A DNA stretch of 10,575 nucleotides from GCA-002728855 sp036340635 (GCA_036340635.1 JAYYYF010000015.1:1-10575), one strand, 5' to 3'. Counted from the stretch's first letter, positions 1 through 7,039 are shown. The notes: generated from the sequence alone by a model not told the origin. Program-made: numbers and translations.

Positions 1-2087
1 TAACAGATGGTGCGATTGAATATTTGGTTAGTATAACAAGTATTGTTACAGATGATCCTAATTATAAAGTTTTATTGCCTTCAGAAATTGCATCTATATC
101 AATGACTAACCAAGACAATGATAATCCTGGAATTTTTGTTAGTTTGGCTAATAATGATTTTACAACTAGTGAATCTGGAGAGAGTGTCAAAATAAGGTTT
201 AATTTATTATCTAAACCATCAGGTAATGCATCGGTTAGCATGCCGTTATCACTTGAAATCCCATCACCTTTTTCCATGCCTCTGACCTCAGAGGACAGTC
301 TGAATATAACATCAGAAGGGTATAAATCCTACTTAAAAGCAACTGATGCTGAGATGGATCTTACAGACACTTCAATAAGTATTGAAAATGAAAATTGGAA
401 CAAACCTGAAATGAATGAAATTATAATTGACGGGGTTGATGATTTTGTAATCGATGGAGATCAAATCAGGATTTTTGTTACTGGAGATCCTTCATCTGGA
501 GACCCTGTTTATGATAATCTAGATGCATCAAACGTTGCAGACGTACAATTAATTAATTTAGATAATGATTCTGAAGGAATATGGATTTTTTCACCACTTG
601 GGACAGGATCCTCCTCTACCAATAACAGTTTAATCTACTCAGATCCCCAAATACTTTCTGAAGATGGAACAACCTGTGAGATCAATTTAAAATTATCTGC
701 AGAGCCTGAGAGCGAAGTCATACTTTATTTAACACTGACTGACTTTTCTGAGGTTAGTGTAAACCTTGTTCAGCTCATATTTACTCCTTCAAACTGGGAT
801 ACTGAACAACAAGTTATTCTAACAGGAGTGGATGATCTACTTTTTGATGGGCCAATATCCTCTCAATTACTTATAAGCATTGATCCCAATACCGCTGAAC
901 CGAATTTTAAATCATTTGAAACAGTTCGAATTGACCTGGTCACACTTGACAATGATGTAGATAATGACAATGACAATACTCATATTAGTATTGACAATTG
1001 TCCTACAACTTTTAACCCTGATCAATTAGATTTTGATAATGATGGTATTGGAGATTTATGTGATGAAGATATTGATGGGGACGGTGTATTAAATACTACA
1101 GAAACTCAAGACGGAACAAACCCTAGAAACTCATGTGATTTTCTTGGGTCGAGTATAACTCTTCCGGTTACTGTTGATCAAGATTGTGACAATGATGGAG
1201 TTAAGAATTCAGATGATTTAGACGATGACAATGATGGGATTTTAGACACTGAAGAAGGTGAAGGTGATTTAGACCAAGATGGATTCCCAAATAGAATAGA
1301 TGCTGATAGTGATGGTGACAATTGCTTGGATGTGGTAGAAGCTGGATTTTTAGATCCTAATGAGGATGGCTTTTTGGGATCAAATCCAGTAATTGTTGAC
1401 AACGATGGGCTAGTTATTTCAGGTGCTGGATATACTACTCCTATAGATAGTAACAATTCAGGAGTTTTAGATTACCTAGAGGATCTTGTTGAGATCCAGA
1501 TCATTACACAGCCAGCAAAACTGGTAAAAGTCACCCCTGATGAAATGATTGAAATTAGCATAGTGACATCACCTCAGCAAGATGTTGAAATTAAATGGCA
1601 GATTAGTACAGATTCTGGTGTTTCATGGACTGATCTTGAAGAATCAGCAGACTTCCAAGGTGTAAAAAGCTATAGTTTAAGAATATATAATTCAAAAGAT
1701 GAATGGGTTGGATGGAAATTTAGGGCTGTTTTAAGAGACACCTCAATGGTTTGTTCTGAAGAAGTTTTTTCTGATGAATCATCTCTTGATTATCAGGAAC
1801 TTTTTATTCCAAATGCTTTTTCTCCAGATAATGATGGGATTAATGATTTATGGTTTATCAAGGGATTAGCAAAATTTCCAAATAATAGACTTATTATATA
1901 TTCAAGATGGGAAATGAAAGTTGTTGATGAAGGACCTTATTTGAATGATTGGAATGGTGAACAGAGAGTTGGCAATAATTTTGGTTCTGACGCGAACCTC
2001 CCCGAGGGGACTTATTTCTATATTTTAGATCTTGGAGACGGGGAATCTCCTAGAAGAGGGTTTGTCTATTTAAGAAGGAGACAATAA
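1..2087 (+). CDS. Large secreted repeat protein with TSP3 repeats and T9SS type B sorting domain, 5'-truncated by the window
   Basis: The frame is open to the left edge (first full codon at base 3), so the start lies outside. A TTG at 24 falls inside a repeat and is not a credible start. Domains in order: three copies of an adhesin-like repeat (the first partial) ending near 117, 570 and 960. Each carries a GVDD...DG core and ends in an LDND or QDND aspartate motif, resembling the Calx-beta-like repeats of Bacteroidota surface proteins. Aspartate-rich thrombospondin type 3 calcium-binding repeats follow (about 950-1330, DNDG/DGDG motifs). Next is an Ig-like domain (about 1490-1790) with a WQIS...WTDL pattern. 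Last is a CHU_C domain (about 1800-2084) starting IPNAFSPDNDGIND and ending in a basic YLRRRQ tail. CHU_C domains direct export through the type IX system, type B. I infer a large surface or released adhesin. The ligand is unknown. Confidence 0.93.
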   Translation, partial: TDGAIEYLVSITSIVTDDPNYKVLLPSEIASISMTNQDNDNPGIFVSLANNDFTTSESGESVKIRFNLLSKPSGNASVSMPLSLEIPSPFSMPLTSEDSLNITSEGYKSYLKATDAEMDLTDTSISIENENWNKPEMNEIIIDGVDDFVIDGDQIRIFVTGDPSSGDPVYDNLDASNVADVQLINLDNDSEGIWIFSPLGTGSSSTNNSLIYSDPQILSEDGTTCEINLKLSAEPESEVILYLTLTDFSEVSVNLVQLIFTPSNWDTEQQVILTGVDDLLFDGPISSQLLISIDPNTAEPNFKSFETVRIDLVTLDNDVDNDNDNTHISIDNCPTTFNPDQLDFDNDGIGDLCDEDIDGDGVLNTTETQDGTNPRNSCDFLGSSITLPVTVDQDCDNDGVKNSDDLDDDNDGILDTEEGEGDLDQDGFPNRIDADSDGDNCLDVVEAGFLDPNEDGFLGSNPVIVDNDGLVISGAGYTTPIDSNNSGVLDYLEDLVEIQIITQPAKLVKVTPDEMIEISIVTSPQQDVEIKWQISTDSGVSWTDLEESADFQGVKSYSLRIYNSKDEWVGWKFRAVLRDTSMVCSEEVFSDESSLDYQELFIPNAFSPDNDGINDLWFIKGLAKFPNNRLIIYSRWEMKVVDEGPYLNDWNGEQRVGNNFGSDANLPEGTYFYILDLGDGESPRRGFVYLRRRQ

Positions 2088-2102
2088 ATTAATTTTTTTA
2101 AT

Positions 2103-2471
2103 GTGAAATTACATTTTTGGACTCTAACTTCAGTTCTTTCAGTATTGACCATTTTATTTCTCAGTTTTTACCCTTTCGCTGTATCTGAGGAGAAATCTTT
2201 TTTTGAGCATCAAGACAAACTAGCACATTTTCTTTTATATTCTTTTTTAACATTTGCTTTAATTAAGTCGTTTAGGAAAGAGATAAATTTCAGGCAGCCT
2301 ATTTTTTTTGCATCTGTAATATCTTTTTTACTTGGCACACTTATTGAAATTCTCCAGCCTGTTTTAACGGATTATAGGCAGGGAAGTTTTTCTGATGTTA
2401 TTTTCAATTCTTCAGGCATTTTATTCACTCTTTTTTTATTTACTTTTAGGAAAAATAATTTTTGGAAGTAG
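2103..2471 (+). CDS. VanZ-like family integral membrane protein
   Basis: A 122-residue protein with about four hydrophobic segments (roughly 7-27, 40-57, 66-86 and 98-115) and the polar signature of VanZ-like proteins. This includes DKLAH (38-42) in the second helix and a pattern of E82, Q85, R92, D98 and N102 in the second half. The start is GTG at 2103; the ATG two bases earlier is out of frame and runs straight into TGA, and the upstream in-frame stop is the TAA of the preceding gene. The gap to that gene is 15 bases, and the 3' end overlaps the next gene by 10 bases, so co-transcription is likely. VanZ itself contributes to teicoplanin resistance, but most family members have no known function. 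Drug resistance should not be inferred here. A cell-envelope role would fit the neighbouring epimerase but is not shown. Confidence 0.85.
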   Translation: MKLHFWTLTSVLSVLTILFLSFYPFAVSEEKSFFEHQDKLAHFLLYSFLTFALIKSFRKEINFRQPIFFASVISFLLGTLIEILQPVLTDYRQGSFSDVIFNSSGILFTLFLFTFRKNNFWK

Positions 2472-3517
2472 AAATTAGATTTCATAAAGTTTTAATTAGG
2501 AAAAAATTCCCACTGGCCATTAGCAGAGGAATAAAGGGAGATTCTCATAATCTTTTTATTGAATATAAAAAAAATGGCATTACTGGTTGGGGGGAAGTAG
2601 CCCCTGGGGAAACAGAGAGAGCAGGGACTGCTGAAATAGCAGAACAAGAATTAAAAAGATTACTTAAAGTTGGTATTGAAAAAATTCCCTTGGAGGAGAT
2701 AAATAATATCTCTAGAGAAATGAAAATCGCTCCTTGTGCTTTTGCTGCTCTTGACATGGCGATTTGGGATTGGAAAGCCAAAAAAGCTAAAGTTCCTTTA
2801 TATAAATTACTTGGAATTGCTAAACCTTTCGTGCCAACTTCAGTCACTGTTGGGATAAATACTCCAGATGTTATTAAAGAGAGAATACCATTAATATTAA
2901 GAGGGAATAAATTTAAAGCGTTAAAAATTAAGTTAGGCTCACCAGATGGTATTGAGTCAGATAAGGAGATGTTTTCTCAAGTGATGGAGAGTAATAGAAC
3001 ATTTAATGCCAAGATTAGGGTTGATGCTAATGGGGGGTGGTCAACTGAGAATGCTATAAAAATGATTAAATGGTTATCTGAGAGAGGTGTTGAATATATT
3101 GAACAACCACTAGAAGAAGGGCAAGAGGGAGATTTAAAACATTTGTTTGAAAAGAGTGTTTTACCAATTTATGCAGATGAATCTTGTCGCTTTTCTGAGG
3201 ATGTAAATAGATTGTCTAATTGTGTTGATGGCGTTAATATGAAATTAATGAAATGTGGGGGAATAACAGAAGCATTAAAAATTATAGATGCAGCAAAATT
3301 ATTTAATCTCAAAACAATGATTGGCTGTATGAGTGAGTCTTCTGTAGCTATTTCTGCAGCCGCCTCTATTTCAGGGAGAATTGATTATATTGATCTGGAT
3401 TCACATTATAATTTGAATCCTGATCCTGCTGTTGGGGCTTTTCTTTTAAAAGGAATTACTATGCCTAGAGAAAGCCAGGGTCATGGAGGAGAACTAAAAG
3501 AAGAGTTTTATGCTTAA
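2462..3517 (+). CDS. Enolase-superfamily dipeptide epimerase or N-acetyl-D-glutamate racemase (AEE/DgcA type)
   Basis: A 351-residue full-length member of the muconate-lactonizing/dipeptide epimerase subgroup. The capping domain covers about 1-120 and the barrel about 125-335. Visible catalytic features are KIK (K155, K157) on the second strand, metal ligands D188 (RVDANGGW), E214 (IEQP) and D239 (ADES), and the opposing lysine in NMKLMKCGG (K261). A DLD pair (D311, D313) matches the motif that binds the alpha-ammonium group in L-Ala-D/L-Glu epimerases. The reaction would be Mg-dependent 1,1-proton transfer, inverting the alpha-carbon of an amino acid residue. The start is TTG at 2462, inside the end of the VanZ-like gene; it places the first strand (EVEIRFHKVLIR) where family members begin, and no better start follows. 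The 3' end overlaps the DUF1611 gene by 8 bases. The pairing suggests DgcA (N-acetyl-glutamate racemase); the DLD motif suggests a dipeptide substrate. Family is sure, substrate is not. Confidence 0.9.
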   Translation: MEVEIRFHKVLIRKKFPLAISRGIKGDSHNLFIEYKKNGITGWGEVAPGETERAGTAEIAEQELKRLLKVGIEKIPLEEINNISREMKIAPCAFAALDMAIWDWKAKKAKVPLYKLLGIAKPFVPTSVTVGINTPDVIKERIPLILRGNKFKALKIKLGSPDGIESDKEMFSQVMESNRTFNAKIRVDANGGWSTENAIKMIKWLSERGVEYIEQPLEEGQEGDLKHLFEKSVLPIYADESCRFSEDVNRLSNCVDGVNMKLMKCGGITEALKIIDAAKLFNLKTMIGCMSESSVAISAAASISGRIDYIDLDSHYNLNPDPAVGAFLLKGITMPRESQGHGGELKEEFYA

Positions 3518-4547
3518 AGAAGACAAAAAAGTAGCGGTGTTTCTTGAAGGACATTTGTATAGTGAATATGGGAAGATGGGAATTGGTGTTATAAGATATC
3601 TTCCAAATAAAATTGTAGCGGTAATAGATTCAGAAAATGCCGGTACGGATATTTCCTCTAAACATGATATTTCTAGAAAGATTCCAATAGTTAAATCACT
3701 GGATGAAGCTATAAATTTGGGTGCTGAAGTTTTAATTTTAGGCATAGCAAATTCTGGAGGGAAAATACTTGACAGTTGGATTGATATAATTGAGGGAAGT
3801 TTGAAAAAGGGATTATCATTAATTAATGGAATGCATGATCTTTTGGCAGATCGATATAATAATTTGTTGAGGGATAGTAATCAGTGGATTTGGGATGTAA
3901 GGGTTCCACAATTCATTCCTGAAATAGGGAGTGGCAAGGCAATGAAACTTGACAATATTAGGGTATTAATGATTGGAACAGATATGGGCTCTGGGAAAAT
4001 GACTTCTGGGCTTGAACTAGATTCAACTGCAAAAAAAGATGGGTTTAAAAGTGGTTTTATTGCAACGGGTCAAGTTGGAATTACAATTACGGGTAAGGGA
4101 ATTCCACTAGATGGATATAAAGTTGATCATGCTTGTGGAGCTGTTGAAAAAGCAGTTATGGAAGAAAAAGATAAAGACTTAATTATTGTAGAAGGGCAAG
4201 GTTCATTGTTACATCCAGGGAGTACAGCTACGCTGCCTTTGATGCGAGGGAGTTGTCCAACACATATGATTTTATGTCATAGAGCTAAGGCTTCTAAATT
4301 AAGACAACCGAAGAATATTTTGTTTCCAGATTTAAAAAAGTTTATAAAACTAAATGAAGATCTTGTTTCCGTTTGTGGGACATACAAAAAAGCAAAAGTT
4401 GTTGGGATAGCATTAAATACATATCATCTTTCAAAAGAAGAGGCAATAAAAGAAATAGATCATATTCAAGCTCAAACAGGCATTTTAACAACTGATTTTG
4501 TGCGGTTTGGAGCCGATAAGATTTGGGACTTAATTAAAAAAAGCTGA
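3510..4547 (+). CDS. DUF1611 P-loop protein, candidate D-glutamate N-acetyltransferase (DgcN-like)
   Basis: A 345-residue protein with the two-part DUF1611 layout. The N-terminal Rossmann-like domain covers about 1-145. The C-terminal P-loop domain has a Walker A-like GTDMGSGKMT at 156-165 and a conserved EGQGSLLHPG at 228-237. The family also carries GQVGI (187-191), DHACGAVE (206-213) and the HRAK segment near 257-260. Members called DgcN acetylate D-glutamate with acetyl-CoA, the first step of a D-Glu breakdown route in which DgcA racemizes N-acetyl-D-Glu. The 8-base overlap with an upstream DgcA/AEE-type gene is the typical pairing and supports that role. An alternative is a P-loop enzyme acting on murein-derived peptides. 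The start ATG at 3510 lies within the last codons of the epimerase, so translational coupling is likely. Its TGA abuts the stop of the opposite-strand gene with no spacer. Family assignment is firm; activity is inferred. Confidence 0.88.
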   Translation: MLKEDKKVAVFLEGHLYSEYGKMGIGVIRYLPNKIVAVIDSENAGTDISSKHDISRKIPIVKSLDEAINLGAEVLILGIANSGGKILDSWIDIIEGSLKKGLSLINGMHDLLADRYNNLLRDSNQWIWDVRVPQFIPEIGSGKAMKLDNIRVLMIGTDMGSGKMTSGLELDSTAKKDGFKSGFIATGQVGITITGKGIPLDGYKVDHACGAVEKAVMEEKDKDLIIVEGQGSLLHPGSTATLPLMRGSCPTHMILCHRAKASKLRQPKNILFPDLKKFIKLNEDLVSVCGTYKKAKVVGIALNTYHLSKEEAIKEIDHIQAQTGILTTDFVRFGADKIWDLIKKS

Positions 4548-4997
4548 TTATTTACAGTGGTGATCTGCCGCCTTTGTAGCTATTTGACTATGTGGCTTGA
4601 CATTTACTTTATAACCTAGTGAATTTGCCCATCCCTTTGCAGCTGAAATTAATTTATTTGATATAAACTTTTCATCATCATTATAGTCCATATCGATTTC
4701 AATTTTGACATTGATTTGTTTTGAAAGCCATTCGGCTACTTCTATACTCATTTCAGCTTCTCTCCATAATCGATTCCATATATCTTCTATTAAGGATTCA
4801 TTTTTTTTACTAATTATGTAATGGACCCCTCTACTACCAAATCGATAGGCTATTGCAGTAACATATTTCGTTTTTTTACCTACATTTTGAGAATCAGATC
4901 CGATGTGAATCTGAGCATAAGGGGATATTTTAAGTACATTTAAGGTGTGATTTAGAGGATCAATTCTCTTCCCATATATATCTTTAAACAATAGCAT
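4548..4997 (-). CDS. YkuK-like (DUF458) predicted RNase H-fold protein
   Basis: A 149-residue protein matching the DUF458/YkuK family, which is predicted to have an RNase H-like fold and is not biochemically defined. The N-terminal strand IHIGSDSQN (about 30-38) carries the family's first acidic residue (D35). Other acidic candidates are E80/E82, D102/D104 (IEIDMDYN) and D145 in the C-terminal ADHH, preceded by KPHSQIATKA (134-143). Together these resemble a D-E-D-D metal site, so a nuclease role is plausible but unproven. The length is normal for the family. The start ATG (4995-4997) is 16 bases downstream of the OsmC-like gene's stop, so the two are probably one transcription unit. The stop abuts the DUF1611 stop, leaving no room for a terminator between these convergent genes. 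Confidence 0.85.
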   Translation of the reverse strand: MLLFKDIYGKRIDPLNHTLNVLKISPYAQIHIGSDSQNVGKKTKYVTAIAYRFGSRGVHYIISKKNESLIEDIWNRLWREAEMSIEVAEWLSKQINVKIEIDMDYNDDEKFISNKLISAAKGWANSLGYKVNVKPHSQIATKAADHHCK

Positions 4998-5013
4998 TAC
5001 AAACTTTTTGATA

Positions 5014-5424
5014 TTAGATTATTTCAGGCCAAAGGAAAGTTTCTTTTATTTCCATTTCTGAATTTAAAGATTTTTTAACGGGACAATTTATTGCAATTTT
5101 TTCTAGTATATTCTTATTCTTCTCTGATGTTGAAAAAGAAAGTATTACTGAAGCTTCAATTCTCAGAATTCTTCTAGGATTTTCTCCCATTATTTTTTTT
5201 ATACTGATTGAACTTCCTTTCATATCAATCCCCATTTTTTCAGCTTTAATTCCCATAACTGTTAACATGCAAGAACCTAATGATGTTGCAACAATATCAG
5301 TTGGGGAGAAACCCTGACCCTTACCATGATTATCTAGTGGAGCATCTGTAATAACTTTTGCAGCAGAGTTAAGATGAGTACATTCAGTTCTTAAATCACC
5401 TTTATAGACTATTCTACTTGTCAT
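5014..5424 (-). CDS. OsmC-family protein (peroxiredoxin-like)
   Basis: A 136-residue OsmC/Ohr superfamily member. The two conserved cysteines are present: C52 in TSLGSCMLTVM (48-57) at the start of the central helix, and C114 in NCPVKKSL (113-120). The FSPTD motif (39-43) before the helix is also typical. In characterised OsmC and Ohr proteins these cysteines reduce organic hydroperoxides in the cytoplasm using lipoyl- or thiol-based reductants. This sequence belongs to the short general OsmC-like group common in Bacteroidota, whose physiological substrate is less certain. The ATG at 5422-5424 is the natural start, since the MTSRIVYKGD strand aligns with family N-termini. It is first in a probable two-gene unit with the YkuK-like gene. 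It is divergent from the small membrane protein at 5469, with 44 bases between the starts. Confidence 0.9.
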   Translation of the reverse strand: MTSRIVYKGDLRTECTHLNSAAKVITDAPLDNHGKGQGFSPTDIVATSLGSCMLTVMGIKAEKMGIDMKGSSISIKKIMGENPRRILRIEASVILSFSTSEKNKNILEKIAINCPVKKSLNSEMEIKETFLWPEII

Positions 5425-5468
5425 ATTTAAAAATAATTCAATTAAATTATATATTAATACTTTTGAAT

Positions 5469-5642
5469 ATGAATTTCAGAATAATCTTAAAGGTTATTTT
5501 ATTTGTTTTGTCTTTATTGTGCTTTGCCGTAGTCTATCTAATGTATTCAAATCTTTCTTTTATAGATACACCCTATTTAATTTGGGGAATTATTTTATTG
5601 ATTTTAGGCCTTTTGACTAAACGAAGAAAAAAACTGAATTAG
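5469..5642 (+). CDS. Small two-helix membrane protein, function unknown
   Basis: A 57-residue hydrophobic protein beginning MNFRIILKVILF. Two hydrophobic stretches at about 6-26 and 36-50 are separated by a short polar loop (SNLSFIDTPY), followed by a strongly basic tail KRRKKLN. This predicts a hairpin with both ends in the cytoplasm. The ATG at 5469 is preferred over a TTG at 5418, because the earlier start would overlap the opposite-strand OsmC-like gene and add an asparagine-rich, less plausible N-terminus. The stop TAG (5640-5642) overlaps the convergent symporter's stop by 4 bases. I do not recognise a named family, although similar tiny membrane proteins are common in Flavobacteriia. 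Helix pattern and good fit between neighbours support a real gene; no functional clue is visible. Confidence 0.6.
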   Translation: MNFRIILKVILFVLSLLCFAVVYLMYSNLSFIDTPYLIWGIILLILGLLTKRRKKLN

Positions 5643-6997
5643 TTTTTGATCCAGCCTCTTTGTCTCATTTCTTTTTTAACCTTTGGAGCTAGAATTAAAA
5701 CAGCTAGCATATTTGGGATACACATCAAGGCAAACGCTAGGTCAATAATCCCAATTACAATATCTAATGTAACAATGGCTGAAACTACAATACTTGCTAT
5801 ATATATATAATTGTATAAATTCCCCAAGGAGGATTTTGTTAGAAAACCTAGACATTTAACCCCATAGTAAGAGTATGTTAAAAGAGTAGAAATGCCAAAA
5901 GAAAAAGCCATTATCATTAGAAGGATATCTCCAAAACCAAAGAAAAGTCTTCTAAAAGCTTCAAGTGTTAAGGAAATTCCATTTAAATCATTTTCAACAT
6001 AGGCTCCACTTATTAAGACAATTAGCCCAGTAATTGTACAAACTAAAATGGTATCTAACAAAGGACCAAGCATAGCAACAAGTCCTTCATCTGTTCCTTT
6101 TTTCGTTTGGGATTGCCCATGATACATGGGGGCATTTCCTACTCCACTTTCATTAGAGAATACAGCTCTTCTGACACCTAGAACAACTAGTCCCCAGAAC
6201 CCTCCAGCGTATATAGTTTTTAGGTTAAAAGCTTCTTGAAAAATTAAGATGAAAGTAGGAATGATTTTATCAAAGTTTAAAATTAAAATTAACACTCCCA
6301 TCAACAGGTACAAAACCACCATAAATGGCACAAGATTTGAACTTACCCTAACGATTGATTTTAGCCCTCCAAATATTACAACTGCACTGATAATTGATAA
6401 TAAAATTCCAAAAGCAAATTTCCAATTAAATGGATCAACAGTTGGGTATAAAGCCATTGGGTCAACTACATTTACAAAAGTTTCTGTTAATTGGTTAGCT
6501 GTAAAAGCTGGCAATACTCCAAATAATCCCGCTATAGAAAACCAAATAGCCATTGGTTTCCCCCATTTTTTTATTCCTAAAGACATATAATACATTGGTC
6601 CTCCTAATGGATTTTGTTTGTCGTCATAAGCTCTTAGATTAACTGATAAAGAGCATGAATAAAATTTAATTGTTGAACCAACTATAGCTGTTAACCACAT
6701 CCAAACAAGAACACCTGGGCCTCCCATATGTATGGCTATTGCTACACCAGATATGTTGCCGAGCCCCACTGTAGCAGCTAATACAGCTGAAAGTGCCTGG
6801 AATCTAGAGATTCCAAATCCAGATTTTTCTTTTGAAAACAATAATTTAAAAGCACTTTTTATTTTAGATAATGGATAAGCACGAGAATGAATGGTTAAAT
6901 ATAATCCCCCTCCAATAACTATAAAAAGCATAATCCATTCAAGGGGAGCTATAAGTAAGCTTAAAAAAGCCTCAATTGTTTCAAAAAGGGAGTTCAT
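5639..6997 (-). CDS. AGCS-family sodium:alanine/glycine-type amino acid symporter
   Basis: A 452-residue polytopic membrane protein of the alanine or glycine:cation symporter family, which imports small neutral amino acids with sodium across the inner membrane. Family hallmarks are GLGNISGVAIAI (78-89), GGPGVLVWMW (92-101), LGGPMYYMSLG (131-141) and the long block RRAVFSNESGVGNAPM (276-291). GLVAMLGPLLDTILVCTITGL follows at about 305-325. The segment after the GGPG motif reads STIKFYSCSLSVNLR (108-122), where canonical members have TKFAE...LAVKYR, so this is a divergent subgroup and its substrate may differ from alanine. The start ATG at 6995-6997 gives a normal N-terminus. Only 42 bases separate it from the divergent aminotransferase, implying shared control. 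Some AGCS carriers accept D-alanine, which would suit a D-amino acid locus; that link is inference. Confidence 0.93.
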   Translation of the reverse strand: MNSLFETIEAFLSLLIAPLEWIMLFIVIGGGLYLTIHSRAYPLSKIKSAFKLLFSKEKSGFGISRFQALSAVLAATVGLGNISGVAIAIHMGGPGVLVWMWLTAIVGSTIKFYSCSLSVNLRAYDDKQNPLGGPMYYMSLGIKKWGKPMAIWFSIAGLFGVLPAFTANQLTETFVNVVDPMALYPTVDPFNWKFAFGILLSIISAVVIFGGLKSIVRVSSNLVPFMVVLYLLMGVLILILNFDKIIPTFILIFQEAFNLKTIYAGGFWGLVVLGVRRAVFSNESGVGNAPMYHGQSQTKKGTDEGLVAMLGPLLDTILVCTITGLIVLISGAYVENDLNGISLTLEAFRRLFFGFGDILLMIMAFSFGISTLLTYSYYGVKCLGFLTKSSLGNLYNYIYIASIVVSAIVTLDIVIGIIDLAFALMCIPNMLAVLILAPKVKKEMRQRGWIKN

Positions 6998-7011
6998 TTT
7001 TAATTTCTAAT

Positions 7012-7025
7012 TATTAAATTTAATA
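7012..7025. promoter_or_regulatory. 14-bp palindrome in the 42-bp divergent promoter region
   Basis: The sequence TATTAAATTTAATA is a perfect palindrome lying between the divergent starts at 6997 (symporter) and 7040 (aminotransferase). Read on either strand it contains TAAATTTA, one base away from the Bacteroidota -7 element TAnnTTTG, so it could serve as the -7 region for both genes or as an operator. No well-placed -33 TTG/TTTG is visible for the plus-strand gene. For the minus-strand gene a TTTG exists, but with a short spacer of about 14 bases. AT-rich DNA makes such palindromes by chance, so this is a candidate only. Confidence 0.3.
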
Positions 7026-7039
7026 GATAAAACAGACAA

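Noticed and set aside
62..277. Minus-strand open frame of 71 codons inside the adhesin gene
   Set aside because: It is antisense to a clearly coding repeat region and the translation shows no domain.
1178..1456. Minus-strand serine/proline-rich frame of 92 codons
   Set aside because: It is the mirror of the aspartate-rich TSP3 codons (GAT/GAC read backwards), so the composition is an artefact.
2103..2471. Glycopeptide resistance gene
   Set aside because: Only general VanZ-like homology is visible, with no van operon partners; most family members are not resistance factors.
2545..2847. Minus-strand frame opposite the epimerase
   Set aside because: It lies wholly within a well-supported enzyme gene and has no recognisable features.
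3494..3745. Minus-strand frame spanning the epimerase/DUF1611 junction
   Set aside because: It is antisense to two firmly supported coding regions.
5458..5465. TACTTTTG, an exact -7 promoter match just before the small membrane protein gene
   Set aside because: It ends three bases before the ATG, so transcription would start at or after the start codon, and no -33 element is visible at the right spacing.
5418..5468. Longer version of the small membrane protein starting at TTG 5418
   Set aside because: It overlaps the opposite-strand OsmC start and adds a low-quality N-terminus; the ATG at 5469 fits better.
6249..6590. Plus-strand frame of 113 codons inside the symporter gene
   Set aside because: It is antisense to AGCS core helices and its translation lacks any family signature.
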